Below are positions 32,970 to 43,933 of a stretch of DNA of 64,000 bases, in pieces. The notes beneath the pieces were generated by a model. It was not told where the DNA came from. It searched no databases and saw nothing but the letters and a program-made list of their open reading frames with translations. Within the stretch, counting starts at the first letter, position 1. Every line of letters starts with the position of its first letter. Source of the stretch: Myxococcales bacterium (GTDB taxonomy: Bacteria > Myxococcota_A > Polyangia > Polyangiales > Ga0077539); NCBI GenBank assembly GCA_013298625.1, contig JAAFIF010000025.1, positions 1-64,000 on the forward strand, written 5' to 3'. Both the position numbers and the translations under genes were made by a program.

Positions 32970-35123
32970 GTGTTCGACGACGACGATCTGATCGCACTCG
33001 CAAAGAATCCCCTGCTCGCGCGGCTCGAGCGACGAGAGCTCGAGACCTTCGCGTCGCTGCTCGATCAGGTCGCGGTCAACGACGGCTCCGAGATCGTGCG
33101 CGAGGGCGACGAAGGGGACTTCATGTACTTTGTCCTCTCGGGCCACGCGCACATTCGTCGTGGAGAGACGGACCTCGGGACGATCGCGCCGGGGCAACAC
33201 TTCGGCGAGCTCGCGCTCATCGGCGTGCGGCGGCGCGCTGCGACGGTGACCGCCGACGGCGTGATGCGCATGGCGCGGCTCTCGCGGGGCGGATACCGGG
33301 TGCTGGCGGCGCAGTTTCCTGTGGTCGCGACGCACTTTCTTCAGGCGCTGGTGGCCTCGCTGCGCGACGAGCTCGTCTCGCTGACGGACAACGTCGCGAT
33401 GTTGCTCGGCCAGCGCTCGGCGCCGCGCCGCACCGAAGTGCACGCCACGATCCTCGACCGCGCCGAACCCACCACCGTCCGAACCGGAACGCCCCTCGGC
33501 TCCCTCCTGCCCAAAGAGCACGAGGGCAAGCCCGTCGTCGCCGCGCTGCTCGACGCGCGCCCCGTCTCGCTCTCGACGCTGCTGCTCTCGGACGCGCGCA
33601 TTGGGGTGCTCACCCTCGGTCAGTGGGAGGGACGCGAGGCGCTTCGTCGCTCGGCGGGGCTGGTCTTGATCGAAGCCGCGCACCGCGTCGCGCCGGGGCT
33701 CGTCGTGCAGCTCGGCCAGAGCGTCACGGGCGGTCGCGTGGTGTTGCTGCCGGAGTCTGTGACCGAGCGCGACGCGCTGCGCGCGGAGATCGAGCGCGAG
33801 GCGCGGCGGATCGTGCGCGAGCGAATCCCGTTTCGCGAAGAGGTGTGGACGATCGAAGAGGCGAAGGCGCAGTTTCATCGGCAGGGCTGGGACGGGGCGG
33901 CGTCGCTGCTCAGCGCGTCGCGAGCGACCTCGGCGACCTTGATTTCGTGCGGTGATTTGCAGGCCATTTCGATCGGTCCCACCCTCGAGTCGACCGGCCA
34001 GCTCGAGGGGCTCTCGCTGCTCGCGCACCCGCAGGGGTTCTTGCTCGACTACGGCGAAGCGCTGCGGCCGTACCTCCCGGCGGGCGAGGCGTCCTCGCGC
34101 GGGACGATCGAGCGCGAGCAGCGCGCGCCGCGGTTCTCGAGCCCGATGTCCGACGACCACGTCGCGTGGCTCGACGGGATGGGCGTGAGCTCTGTCGGGG
34201 CGTTCAACGACCTGTGCGTGCGCGGCGAGGTCAGCCGGCTGATTCGCATCGCCGAGGGCTTTCACGAGAAGCAGATCGGCGTCATCGCCGACCAGATCGC
34301 GGCGCGCGGCGAGCGCGTCAAGGTCATCTCCATCGCCGGCCCCTCGAGCAGCGGAAAGACCACGTTCATCAAGCGCCTCTCGGTCCAGCTCGAGATCAAC
34401 GGGATTCGCCCGGTGCCCATCTCGCTCGACGACTACTACGTCGACCGCGAGAAGAGCCCCCGCGACGAGGCCAGCGGCTACGACTTCGAGTCGCTGTACG
34501 CGATCAACCTGCCGCTGTTGCACGAGCACCTCCGAAGGCTGCGAAAGGGCGAGCAGGTCGCGACGGCGAAGTACGACTTTCTCACGGGGCGCAGCCTGCC
34601 CGACAAGGGGCCGCTCTTGCAGCTGCAGCGCAACGACGTGCTCTTGCTCGAAGGGATCCACGGGCTCAACCCAGAGCTCACGGGCGACGCGATCCCGTCG
34701 GACGAAGTGTTTCGCGTGTTCATCCACCCTGCGACCACGCTGCCGCTCGATCGGCTCTCGTGCGTCCCTGCGGCGGACGTGCGCTTGCTGCGCCGCATCG
34801 TGCGAGACCGACACAGCCGCGGGTACAAGGCCTCGGACAACATCAACCGCTGGAGCAGCGTGCGCCGCGGCGAGCTGCAGTGGATCTACCCGTTTATGTC
34901 CCACGCCGACGCGATCTTCGACTCGTCGCTCGCGTACGAGCCCGCGGTGCTCAAGGTGTTCGCCGACCGCTATCTGCTCGAGGTCACCCGCGACGACCCG
35001 GCGTTCGCCACGGCGCACCGGCTGCGAAAGCTCGTCGATCAGTTCGTGGCGATCTATCCCGACCACGTTCCGCCGACGAGCATCGCCAGGGAGTTCATCG
35101 GCGGCAGCGGCTTCGAGTACTGA
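32970..35123 (+). CDS. Fusion of cyclic-nucleotide-binding domain, TGS-like region and uridine-kinase-like domain
   Basis: The 717-residue protein joins a cNMP-binding domain (about 15-125, with FGELALI at 78-84 and the RRRAATV phosphate-binding turn) to a TGS/threonyl-tRNA-synthetase-like middle (165-260). A phosphoribulokinase/uridine-kinase domain follows (from about 450; P-loop GPSSSGKTT at 457-465, then ISLDDYYVDRE). The TGS plus uridine-kinase arrangement is known in other bacteria, but the N-terminal cNMP domain makes it look like a second-messenger-regulated nucleoside kinase. It starts with GTG 32970, 7 bp after pmbA, and probably shares that operon. Confidence 0.85.
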   Translation: MFDDDDLIALAKNPLLARLERRELETFASLLDQVAVNDGSEIVREGDEGDFMYFVLSGHAHIRRGETDLGTIAPGQHFGELALIGVRRRAATVTADGVMRMARLSRGGYRVLAAQFPVVATHFLQALVASLRDELVSLTDNVAMLLGQRSAPRRTEVHATILDRAEPTTVRTGTPLGSLLPKEHEGKPVVAALLDARPVSLSTLLLSDARIGVLTLGQWEGREALRRSAGLVLIEAAHRVAPGLVVQLGQSVTGGRVVLLPESVTERDALRAEIEREARRIVRERIPFREEVWTIEEAKAQFHRQGWDGAASLLSASRATSATLISCGDLQAISIGPTLESTGQLEGLSLLAHPQGFLLDYGEALRPYLPAGEASSRGTIEREQRAPRFSSPMSDDHVAWLDGMGVSSVGAFNDLCVRGEVSRLIRIAEGFHEKQIGVIADQIAARGERVKVISIAGPSSSGKTTFIKRLSVQLEINGIRPVPISLDDYYVDREKSPRDEASGYDFESLYAINLPLLHEHLRRLRKGEQVATAKYDFLTGRSLPDKGPLLQLQRNDVLLLEGIHGLNPELTGDAIPSDEVFRVFIHPATTLPLDRLSCVPAADVRLLRRIVRDRHSRGYKASDNINRWSSVRRGELQWIYPFMSHADAIFDSSLAYEPAVLKVFADRYLLEVTRDDPAFATAHRLRKLVDQFVAIYPDHVPPTSIAREFIGGSGFEY

Positions 35124-35144
35124 GCCCCAGCATTCGACGGTCGC

Positions 35145-35465
35145 TCAGCGGCAGTTCGAGTTGCTGCAGTTCGTGTCGCCCCGGCACGCGTTGTTGCAGC
35201 GCCCGCAGTGCTCGTCGTTCGAGCTCGTGTCGACGCACGCGCCGTTGCACGCGAGCCGTCCGTTGGGGCACGACTCGCACACGCCCATCGCGCAGACCAA
35301 CCCTGTCGCGCACGACCTGTTTCCGCAGCACGGCATGCCCGCCGCGCCGCACGCTGCGCTGTCCTCTTGCTGCGCTGCATCAGCGCTGCGCGGGTCGTAG
35401 CGATCCCAGTCGTACGCGCACGAAGACGCCAGCGCCGCCACCAACACCAACACGCTGCGATTCAT
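35145..35465 (-). CDS. Small Cys-rich lipoprotein
   Basis: The 106-residue protein has a lipoprotein signal (MNRSVLVLVAALASSC, lipobox ASSC) and 14 Cys in the mature part. Two module types are visible: MPCCGNRSCATGLVCAMGVC, the type found at 27124 and 28099, and CVDTSSNDEHCGRCNNAC, the type repeated in the large protein at 58047. It therefore links the two Cys-repeat classes in this region. Its start overlaps the stop of the upstream TPR gene by 4 nt (ATGA). Confidence 0.78.
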   Translation of the reverse strand: MNRSVLVLVAALASSCAYDWDRYDPRSADAAQQEDSAACGAAGMPCCGNRSCATGLVCAMGVCESCPNGRLACNGACVDTSSNDEHCGRCNNACRGDTNCSNSNCR

Positions 35466-36478
35466 TTGAACACTCCGGATAGGGTCACGCCGTCGGGGCC
35501 GAGCGCGACCGCCGTTGCTGCGGGCGCGCTCGCGGCGCGCTCGGTCCTTGGTCCGACGAAGAGCAGCGTGGCGCCCGCGACGAGCCCCACGATGCCGACC
35601 ACAAGTGAGACGTTGGCGACGGTCTGCAGTGTCCTGCCCGAGTCGACAGCGCCCTGCTCGCTTGGTGGACACATGCGGCTGCCGCAGCGCATACGCAGCC
35701 CAGTGAACGTGTTGGTCGCCGCTGCGCCAGCGCCGGCGAAGGTGAGCATCCCGGCCACGCCCACGCCCCACGACGCGAACATCACGTACCTCAGCGGACT
35801 GCGACCGCGAAGCACCCAACCGCCGATGCTCGTGTTGTCCGCGCTGGTTGGCGCGAGCGTGGATCCGCTTGTCCCGATGACTTCGTCCTGCCGTTGCTGC
35901 GCGTCCGCGGCGAAGGTCAGCGACACGGGCACGGTGACGCCTGCGGGCACGGTGACGGTCGCGCTCACGGGCGCGCTTCCGACGGCCTCCGCGGTGATCG
36001 CGACTGGACCGGGCGCGACCGCGATCGGCAGCGACAGTCCTGCGGACGGAATCAGCGTCGCGCCGATGCGCACGCCCACTTGCCGCGGCCCGTTGACGAG
36101 CGTGACGAGCACGCGTCCGACGCGCGGCGCGAGCGACTGCAGCTCTTGCTCTGCTGCGCGTTGTGTCTCTCGGTAGCGCGCGTCGGTCTGCGCGTGTTCG
36201 CGCGCTTCTTGAACGCACGTCTCGTACTCGGTCACGGCCTCGGGCAACCGCTGGAGCTCCCTCAGCGCTCTGGCCACGTAGAGCCTCGAGTTGGGCGACG
36301 CTCGCAGCTGGTAGGACCCGCGAAACTCTTCGAGCGCGGGCGCGAACTGCCGCGCGTCGAACAGCGCGAGCCCCCGCAAGAACCGCTGCTGCGCGAGCGT
36401 GCTCGGGTCCTGCGCGCGCGCGAAGGACGACGCGAGGATCGTTGCAGAAAACGCGGCGAGTACTAGCGACGAGCGCAT
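35462..36478 (-). CDS. Exported TPR protein with two C-terminal membrane helices
   Basis: The 338-residue protein starts at ATG 36478 with a signal peptide (MRSSLVLAAFSATILASSFARA); TTG 36487 is an alternative. TPR-like helices follow at about 25-120 (LRGLALFDARQFAPALEEF, RLYVARALRELQRLPEAV). A PEGA-like beta domain comes next (RVLVTLVNGPRQVGVRIG), then two hydrophobic helices. This layout is common in myxobacterial envelope proteins encoded with Ser/Thr kinases. It lies between the kinase (20 bp) and the Cys-rich lipoprotein (4-nt overlap), so the three are probably cotranscribed. Confidence 0.78.
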   Translation of the reverse strand: MRSSLVLAAFSATILASSFARAQDPSTLAQQRFLRGLALFDARQFAPALEEFRGSYQLRASPNSRLYVARALRELQRLPEAVTEYETCVQEAREHAQTDARYRETQRAAEQELQSLAPRVGRVLVTLVNGPRQVGVRIGATLIPSAGLSLPIAVAPGPVAITAEAVGSAPVSATVTVPAGVTVPVSLTFAADAQQRQDEVIGTSGSTLAPTSADNTSIGGWVLRGRSPLRYVMFASWGVGVAGMLTFAGAGAAATNTFTGLRMRCGSRMCPPSEQGAVDSGRTLQTVANVSLVVGIVGLVAGATLLFVGPRTERAASAPAATAVALGPDGVTLSGVFK

Positions 36479-36498
36479 CCGAGACAACTGTACGTCGT

Positions 36499-38034
<1,536 letters not shown>

Positions 38035-38208
38035 TGTTCACGCGGAGTGTCCGAGATCGCGCGCAGCACCGCAAGATGAGCGCAAATCGCTCGTTTGCGA
38101 TTCGCTCGTTCGTACGTCCTGGGTGCTCGCGATGCGGGCCGAGGGCGGCTCGCTCGTGTACGATCTCGTGCGTTCGTCGCGCACGCTCGCACGACCGGAG
38201 GTTGACTC

Positions 38209-40347
38209 GTGGCTGCACTTCGCTTCGTCGGACTCTCTTCGCTCTGCTTGCTCGCCGTCGCGGGTTGCGGCTCGGACAGTCAGTATTACTTCGGCGACGC
38301 CGCGCGCCGCGACGGCGCGGTCCCCGTCATGGACGGATCGACGCCCGCGGACGACGTGGCGGTTTTGCCGTGCGCCGATGGTCAGCCACGCACCCCCGAG
38401 GGCCTCTGTCCTCCGCCGGTGCGGACCGATGGCGGCACGCCTCCGACCGATGGGTCGACGATGATGGCGTGCAACAACGTGAGCTTCGAGTACCGCGACG
38501 CCGCGGCGACGAGCGTGTGGGTCTCGGGCTCGTTCAACGGCTGGGGCGCGACCGTCGCGATGGGCGCGGTCCCGCTCGAGCGAGGGATGGACGGCGTGTG
38601 GCGCGTGCAGCGCACGCTTCCGCGGGGACGACACCTCTACAAGTTCATCGTCAACGGGACCAATTGGATCCCCGACCCCGCCAACATGAACCGGGAGGCG
38701 GACGGCTTCGGCTCGTTCAACTCCATCATCGAGGTGTGCGGCGGCGCGAGCGCGTGCGGCGTCGCGACGGAGTTCGACTGGCGCGACACCGTGATGTACT
38801 TCGCGATGACGGATCGCTTCTTCAACTCCGACGGGATGGCAGACCCCGTCCCGAGCGCGACCGACGGCGACTCCAACACTGGTCCCAGCGGTCAGTACGA
38901 AGGCGGCGACCTGCGCGGCGTCACCGCGAAGATCCCCTACCTCGCGGCGCTCGGCGTCACGTCGCTGTGGCTCAGCGCGCCGTTCGAGAACCGAAACACC
39001 GCTGGTGCGGCGATCGACCCAGGGGCCGACCCTCGACGCTACTCAGCGTTTCACGGGTACTGGCCGTCGCCCGCCAACGTGGACTTCACCAACCCCGCGA
39101 TGCCCAACCCGCGCCCGCGCGTCGAGTCGCGCATCGGCACCGAAGCGGACCTGCGCGCGCTCATCACCGCCGCGCACTCGGCCAGCAGCGTCAACGGCCA
39201 CGGCATCAAGGTCCTCTTCGACTACGTGATGAAGCACGCCGACACCGAGAGCGCCCTGTATCAAGCGCACAACGACTGGTTTGCGCGAGACAACGGACGC
39301 TTTCGACTGTGCGGGCCGGACAACCTCTGGGACGACCCGTTCTGGGGAACGCGCTGCGCCTTCACCGACTACCTCGCGCCGTTCGACTTCGAGAACGCCG
39401 CGGCGCGCAACTGGTCCGTCAACGACGCCGTCTGGTGGGCCAAAGAGTTCGGCATCGACGGCTATCGCTTGGATGCCATCAAGCACGTCCCGCTCGTGTG
39501 GCTGACGGACCTGCGACGACGGTTGAGCGCTGAAATCCCGAGCCCCGCGGGCGGTCGCTTCTACATGGTCGGAGAGACGTTCGCGTACGACAACCGAGAG
39601 CTGCTGCGGTCCTTCGTCAACCCCGCGACGATGCTCGACGGGCAGTTCGACTTTCCGTTCAAGGCGCGGGCGTGCGAGGCGATCTTCACGCCCGACGGCC
39701 GCATGTCGAACCTCGCTGACTGGATGGCGAGCAACGACAGCTTCTATGGACCGGGGTCGATCATGTCGACCTGGATCGGCAACCACGACATCCCGCGCGC
39801 CATCCACTTCGCCTCGCGCCAGATCGGCAACTGCCGCGAAGGCTCGTCCCCCGGCAACGGGTGGAACGGCGCTGCCTTCTCCCAGCCCGCCGACGCCGCG
39901 CCGTACGAGCGCCTCGGCGTCTCGTTCGCCGTGATGCTCACGAACCCAGGCGTTCCGCTCATTTACTACGGCGACGAGATCGGCCTCGCGGGCGGCGGCG
40001 ACCCGGACAACCGTCGCTCGATGCCCTGGAGCGACGCGTCGCTCAACGCCCACCAGCGCGCCCTGCGCGACCGCGTCTCGCAGCTCGGGCGCATCCGCGG
40101 GCAAAACCCCGTCCTCGGCCGCGGTCGTCGCACCAACCTCTCGTCCGACCAGGACACCTGGGTCTATCGCATGGACGGCTGCGGCGCCGGCTTCAACGCC
40201 GTCACCGTCGCCATCAACCGCGCCGACAGCGCGCGCTCAGTCAACATCCCCGCAGGCGCGTACACCAACCTCGCGACCAACATGCCCGCGATGGGGGGCT
40301 CCACGATGATCCCCGCGCGGAGCTGGGTCATCCTTCGCGCCAACTGA
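38209..40347 (+). CDS. Alpha-amylase family (GH13) lipoprotein with N-terminal CBM48-like domain
   Basis: The 712-residue lipoprotein (GTG start, lipobox VAGC, Cys20) has an Asp-rich linker and a CBM48-like beta domain (around 90-170, VSFEYRDAAATSVWVSG and GRHLYKFIVNG). A GH13 catalytic domain follows with the nucleophile Asp422 in GYRLDAIKH, acid/base Glu456 in MVGETF and transition-state stabiliser Asp527 in IGNHDIPR. It should hydrolyse alpha-1,4-glucans at the cell surface. No transporter or regulator for maltodextrins lies nearby. Whether it is an amylase, a pullulanase or an amylomaltase cannot be told. Confidence 0.88.
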   Translation: MAALRFVGLSSLCLLAVAGCGSDSQYYFGDAARRDGAVPVMDGSTPADDVAVLPCADGQPRTPEGLCPPPVRTDGGTPPTDGSTMMACNNVSFEYRDAAATSVWVSGSFNGWGATVAMGAVPLERGMDGVWRVQRTLPRGRHLYKFIVNGTNWIPDPANMNREADGFGSFNSIIEVCGGASACGVATEFDWRDTVMYFAMTDRFFNSDGMADPVPSATDGDSNTGPSGQYEGGDLRGVTAKIPYLAALGVTSLWLSAPFENRNTAGAAIDPGADPRRYSAFHGYWPSPANVDFTNPAMPNPRPRVESRIGTEADLRALITAAHSASSVNGHGIKVLFDYVMKHADTESALYQAHNDWFARDNGRFRLCGPDNLWDDPFWGTRCAFTDYLAPFDFENAAARNWSVNDAVWWAKEFGIDGYRLDAIKHVPLVWLTDLRRRLSAEIPSPAGGRFYMVGETFAYDNRELLRSFVNPATMLDGQFDFPFKARACEAIFTPDGRMSNLADWMASNDSFYGPGSIMSTWIGNHDIPRAIHFASRQIGNCREGSSPGNGWNGAAFSQPADAAPYERLGVSFAVMLTNPGVPLIYYGDEIGLAGGGDPDNRRSMPWSDASLNAHQRALRDRVSQLGRIRGQNPVLGRGRRTNLSSDQDTWVYRMDGCGAGFNAVTVAINRADSARSVNIPAGAYTNLATNMPAMGGSTMIPARSWVILRAN

Positions 40348-40439
40348 CGGCCAGCGCAAAACACACAGCGCTGCGCGGGACGAGTGGGGCTTTTTCTTGA
40401 CCGCGCGCGCTCGGACCGCGTGAGATCGCGCTCTCACTC

Positions 40440-41384
40440 ATGCGCGGAACCGCACTCGTGTACTCGTCGCACAACCGCGGCGATCGAATCCACAACGACC
40501 TCATCGTTCAACGCGCGCTGCGCGGAGAGGACAACAAGCGCATCCTGTTTCTGCCCATGTCCGAGACCGTGCAGAACGGCAGCGAGATGGAGCGGCAGGA
40601 TTTCTCCTGGGGAAACTTTCGCTTCTACTTCGACTTCTTCAAGAAGTTCGGGCTCGAGTACTTCCCCTTCTACTGGCGAAGCTCGCTGCGCCAAGAGGAC
40701 GTCGACAAGCTCTGGTACGAGCTCTACCACGCTGAAGTCGTGATCCTCGGCGGAGGTCACTCCGTCACTGGCCTCCGCCGCTACAAAGAGCTCGGGGCGC
40801 GCTTCGCCAACGGCGAGTGGGGCAAGTTCGGCCGCCTGCTGCACGAGCGCCAGCAGCGCGGAAAGCTCACCGTCGGTTTCTCGGCCGGCGCCGACCAGAT
40901 GTGCGAGTACCTCTTTCGCGAGAGCTACGACGTCGGCGGCGACAACAAGGGCTTCGGGCTCATCCGCAACACCATGTGCACGCTGCATCACGACCAGGGG
41001 CGCGACAGCGACCTGGCCCACGCGGCCAGGCGCTATCCGCACATGATGATGTTCGGCCTGCCCAACGACTCCGGGCTCTACGCCGACCAGGGCGTGCTTC
41101 CGTCCGGCAACTCGTGGCAGGTCATCCAGTTCGTCATCGACAACACGTGGAAGTTCGAGAGCGACTACTGGCACATCCGCACCCGCCGCGGCGCCAAGAT
41201 CGATCACTTCTACAACGACGGCCGCCACTGGGCCTTCGGCGAAGGCGACTACCTCGTGCGCGTGCAGTCGCCGGACAACCGCTTTCAAGAGTCGTGGATC
41301 ATCACGGGCGGCGGCGCGCTGCACTACAAGACGCAGCAGCCCAGCCGATACAGCTCGATCAGCGACATCCTCGCCCATCACTGA
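40440..41384 (+). CDS. Peptidase S51 / type 1 glutamine-amidotransferase-like protein
   Basis: The 314-residue protein resembles the S51 family (cyanophycinase and Asp-peptidase E) in its fold: RILFLPMSETV, a HAEVVILGGGHSVTG strand and the nucleophile Ser148 in VGFSAGADQM. A His later in the sequence could complete the triad. The lack of clear cyanophycin genes makes cyanophycinase activity unlikely. It may be a dipeptidase or an unclassified member, and has no signal peptide. It lies 92 bp after the GH13 gene and is convergent with the thymidine phosphorylase gene, with a strong hairpin in between. Confidence 0.75.
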   Translation: MRGTALVYSSHNRGDRIHNDLIVQRALRGEDNKRILFLPMSETVQNGSEMERQDFSWGNFRFYFDFFKKFGLEYFPFYWRSSLRQEDVDKLWYELYHAEVVILGGGHSVTGLRRYKELGARFANGEWGKFGRLLHERQQRGKLTVGFSAGADQMCEYLFRESYDVGGDNKGFGLIRNTMCTLHHDQGRDSDLAHAARRYPHMMMFGLPNDSGLYADQGVLPSGNSWQVIQFVIDNTWKFESDYWHIRTRRGAKIDHFYNDGRHWAFGEGDYLVRVQSPDNRFQESWIITGGGALHYKTQQPSRYSSISDILAHH

Positions 41385-41386
41385 GC

Positions 41387-41413
41387 GACGCGCTCGGTCG
41401 CCGAGCGAGCGTC
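41387..41413. terminator. Hairpin between convergent S51-like and thymidine phosphorylase genes
   Basis: CGCTCGG-TCG-CCGAGCG forms a perfect 7-bp stem with a 3-nt loop, extended by GACG/CGTC across a 2-nt bulge. It fills the gap between the two stops and overlaps the leftward one. There is no T-tract, but the position fits a bidirectional terminator. Confidence 0.45.
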
Positions 41414-42719
41414 ACTCGACGCGCTCGATCACCAGCGCGCTCGGCTCGACCCGCGTCTCGCCGACGATCACCGCCGCGCCGACGCGCTGCGCTGCGTGCG
41501 ACGCGCGCGCTTCGTCGTCGCTGTGCACCCACGCGATGACGTCGCCAGCGCGCACAGAGTCGCCGACGGTGCGTTCGAAGACGAAGCCCACCGCGGGGTC
41601 CACCACGTCGTCGCTCTTGGTGCGCCCAGCGCCGAGCGCGACCCCGGCGAGGCCGACTTCGAGCGCGTCGATGCTGGTGATCGAGCCGTCGCGCGCCGCG
41701 CGGATCGCGTGCCGTTGCTTCGTCGCCGGCAAGAGCGACGGGTCGTCGACGACGCGCGGGTCGCCGCCCTGCTCTTGCACCATGCGTCGCGCCGTGGCGA
41801 GCGCGCTGCCATCGTCGAGCGCGCGCTGCAGCTTCTCTCGCGCTTCGTCGCGGGTGCGAGCGGCGTGGCCGAGCACGAGCATCTCGATCGCGAGCTCGAC
41901 GGTGCACTCGGTGAGGTCCGACGGCGCGCGCTGGTGCAAGATCGCGAACGCTTCGGCGGTCTCGAGCGCGTTGCCCACGGTGCGACCGAGGGGGGCGTCC
42001 ATGCGCGTGAGCAGCGCGACGCAGTCTTTGCCTGCGCCCTTCGCGGTGCGAACCAGGGCGTTGGCCAGGACGCGCGCGCTGTCGAGGTCCTTCATGAACG
42101 CGCCGCGCCCGACCTTGACGTCGAGCACGAGGGCGTCGATCCCCTCTGCGAGCTTCTTGCTCAAAATGCTGGCGACGATGAGCGGAACGCTCTCGACCGT
42201 CGCGGTCACGTCGCGCAGCGCATAGAGGCGCTTGTCCGCGGGGGCGACGTCCTTGGTCTGCCCGATCATCCCGGTGCCGACCGTGGCGACGAGCTCGATG
42301 AAGCGCTCGGTGGTGGTGTTGACGCTGAAGCCCGGGATCGCTTCGAGCTTGTCGAGCGTCCCGCCGGTGTGTCCCAGCCCGCGTCCCGACACCATGGGAA
42401 CGCGCACTCCACACGCAGCCACCCACGGCGCGAGCGCGATCGAGACCTTGTCGCCGACGCCTCCGGTCGAGTGCTTGTCGACCTTGCGACCGGGCACGTG
42501 CGAGAGGTCTACGACCGAGCCCGAGTCGCGCATCGCGAGGGTGAGGGCGACCATCTCTTCTTCGGACATTCCGCGGAAGAAGACGGCCATCGCGAGCGCG
42601 CTCATCTGGTAGTCGGGCAGCGCGTTGTCGGTGTACGCGCGGATGATCCACTGGATCTCGGCCGCGGTGAGGGCGCCGCCGTCGCGCTTGCAGGCGATCA
42701 ATTCTGGGACAGTTCGCAT
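41412..42719 (-). CDS. deoA: Thymidine/pyrimidine-nucleoside phosphorylase
   Basis: The 435-residue enzyme shows the family motifs KVDKHSTGGVGDKVS (phosphate binding), GRGLGHTGGTLDKLE and TKDVAPADKRLYALRD. It cleaves thymidine with phosphate to thymine and deoxyribose-1-phosphate in nucleoside salvage. The start is ATG 42719 (MRTVPELIACKRDGG). The long open frame further upstream is Arg-rich antisense. No other deo gene is nearby. The name deoA fits; the broader pyrimidine-nucleoside phosphorylase (pdp) cannot be excluded. Confidence 0.92.
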   Translation of the reverse strand: MRTVPELIACKRDGGALTAAEIQWIIRAYTDNALPDYQMSALAMAVFFRGMSEEEMVALTLAMRDSGSVVDLSHVPGRKVDKHSTGGVGDKVSIALAPWVAACGVRVPMVSGRGLGHTGGTLDKLEAIPGFSVNTTTERFIELVATVGTGMIGQTKDVAPADKRLYALRDVTATVESVPLIVASILSKKLAEGIDALVLDVKVGRGAFMKDLDSARVLANALVRTAKGAGKDCVALLTRMDAPLGRTVGNALETAEAFAILHQRAPSDLTECTVELAIEMLVLGHAARTRDEAREKLQRALDDGSALATARRMVQEQGGDPRVVDDPSLLPATKQRHAIRAARDGSITSIDALEVGLAGVALGAGRTKSDDVVDPAVGFVFERTVGDSVRAGDVIAWVHSDDEARASHAAQRVGAAVIVGETRVEPSALVIERVE

Positions 42720-42781
42720 GAGTGAGGCGCGCGAAGGTAGCAAAGCCCGCGCTGGAGTCGACCTGCGAACGGCCCCGCGCT

Positions 42782-43828
42782 TCACTCGGCTCTGCAGCGA
42801 AGCCCGCGCACCGACCGCGGCGTGCGCAGAAAGCCCTGCGTCGTCTGCGGGCCCCGCACCGTCACCTCGACGCTGCTCTCGACGAGCCGCATCGTGCCGC
42901 GGCCGTACAGCCGCTTGACGCAGGTCGTCTCTGCCCCGTCGCGGGCGATTTCGGCGCGCAGCTCGATCGTTGGCCCGAAGGCGCCGAGCGCGATCGGCAG
43001 GGCGATCACGGCGATGGGCTCTCCTGCGTGCGCGGCGCACGGACGGTCGTCGAGCGGCACGAGCGCGCCGTCCATCGAGACGATCGCGCCGTCACTGTCC
43101 CGACGAAACAGCGGCTCGAGCGAGTCGCCGTCGAGCGAGATGCCGACGACCGCGTGTCCTTCGGGGACCCGCGCGAAGAAGGCCGCGCTGCGATCGGGGC
43201 CATCGAAGCGCGCCACCCCGGCGAATCCGCGGGAGTTCATGGACGCGATCGCCGTCGCGACGCGCGCGCCGTCGACTCGCCGCAACGCGAACACCGGCGC
43301 GTCCTCGCGCACGCGGTGCGAAAACAGCAACGACACGCCCACCGCGAACAGCTCGCACTCGCCGACGGCGTTGCAGCGACGGACGACCCGCGACCGGCTG
43401 TCCTCGATGCGCCACGGCGCGCCCGGCATCGGCAGCCCGAGCACGAGCTTCGCCGCGTTGGTGCTGCCAGAATCGTTGCGAAAATGCAGCTCGGCGTCGA
43501 AGTTGCTGCCGCGCGTTCGCTCTCGCGTTGGACGCTCGCGCACGATCAGCGACGCGCCCACGACCGCGTCCGCATAGATCGCCGCCGACGGGACGTCGAG
43601 CTCTGCCGCGAGCGTCGGGAGCGAGAGCTCTTCGAGGTCGCACTGCCACCGCGGCCCCGTGCGTCGAGCGATCGCTGTCGGCGCTTCGATGTTCGGCGGA
43701 GCCTCGGCGCGGGGCGTTTGCTGCGCGGGCAGGACCGTGGACCGCTGCGCTCGGTGCGCGGTGCGAGCGCTCGTCGCGCACGATGTTGCGACGAGCAGCG
43801 CAACCAGGCAGAGCGGCGAACGACGCAC
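42782..43828 (-). CDS. Lipoprotein of unknown function
   Basis: The 348-residue protein starts at GTG 43828 and has a lipoprotein signal (MRRSPLCLVALLVATSC, lipobox ATSC). The mature part has a Thr/Ala/Pro-rich linker and a beta-rich domain with strands such as AAIYADAVVGASLIVRER, LVLGLPMPGAPWRIED and ELFAVGVSLLFSHRV, possibly a beta-sandwich. No family was recognised. A further in-frame GTG upstream would lengthen the signal and is less likely. Divergent from the DUF58 operon (105 bp). Confidence 0.68.
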   Translation of the reverse strand: MRRSPLCLVALLVATSCATSARTAHRAQRSTVLPAQQTPRAEAPPNIEAPTAIARRTGPRWQCDLEELSLPTLAAELDVPSAAIYADAVVGASLIVRERPTRERTRGSNFDAELHFRNDSGSTNAAKLVLGLPMPGAPWRIEDSRSRVVRRCNAVGECELFAVGVSLLFSHRVREDAPVFALRRVDGARVATAIASMNSRGFAGVARFDGPDRSAAFFARVPEGHAVVGISLDGDSLEPLFRRDSDGAIVSMDGALVPLDDRPCAAHAGEPIAVIALPIALGAFGPTIELRAEIARDGAETTCVKRLYGRGTMRLVESSVEVTVRGPQTTQGFLRTPRSVRGLRCRAE

Positions 43829-43933
43829 GGTCCTCGCACTGTACACCGTGCGGGCACAGCCTGCGCGATCGTGGCAGATCCGGCGCGAGCTGTCAGACAC
43901 GGGGGGCGCTGGTGCGCTATCGTTCGAACGGCA

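Noticed and set aside
40354..40395. CAGCGC...GCGCTG stem followed by a T-run after the GH13 gene
   Set aside because: The stem and the T-run are separated by about 15 nt, so it does not form a normal intrinsic terminator.
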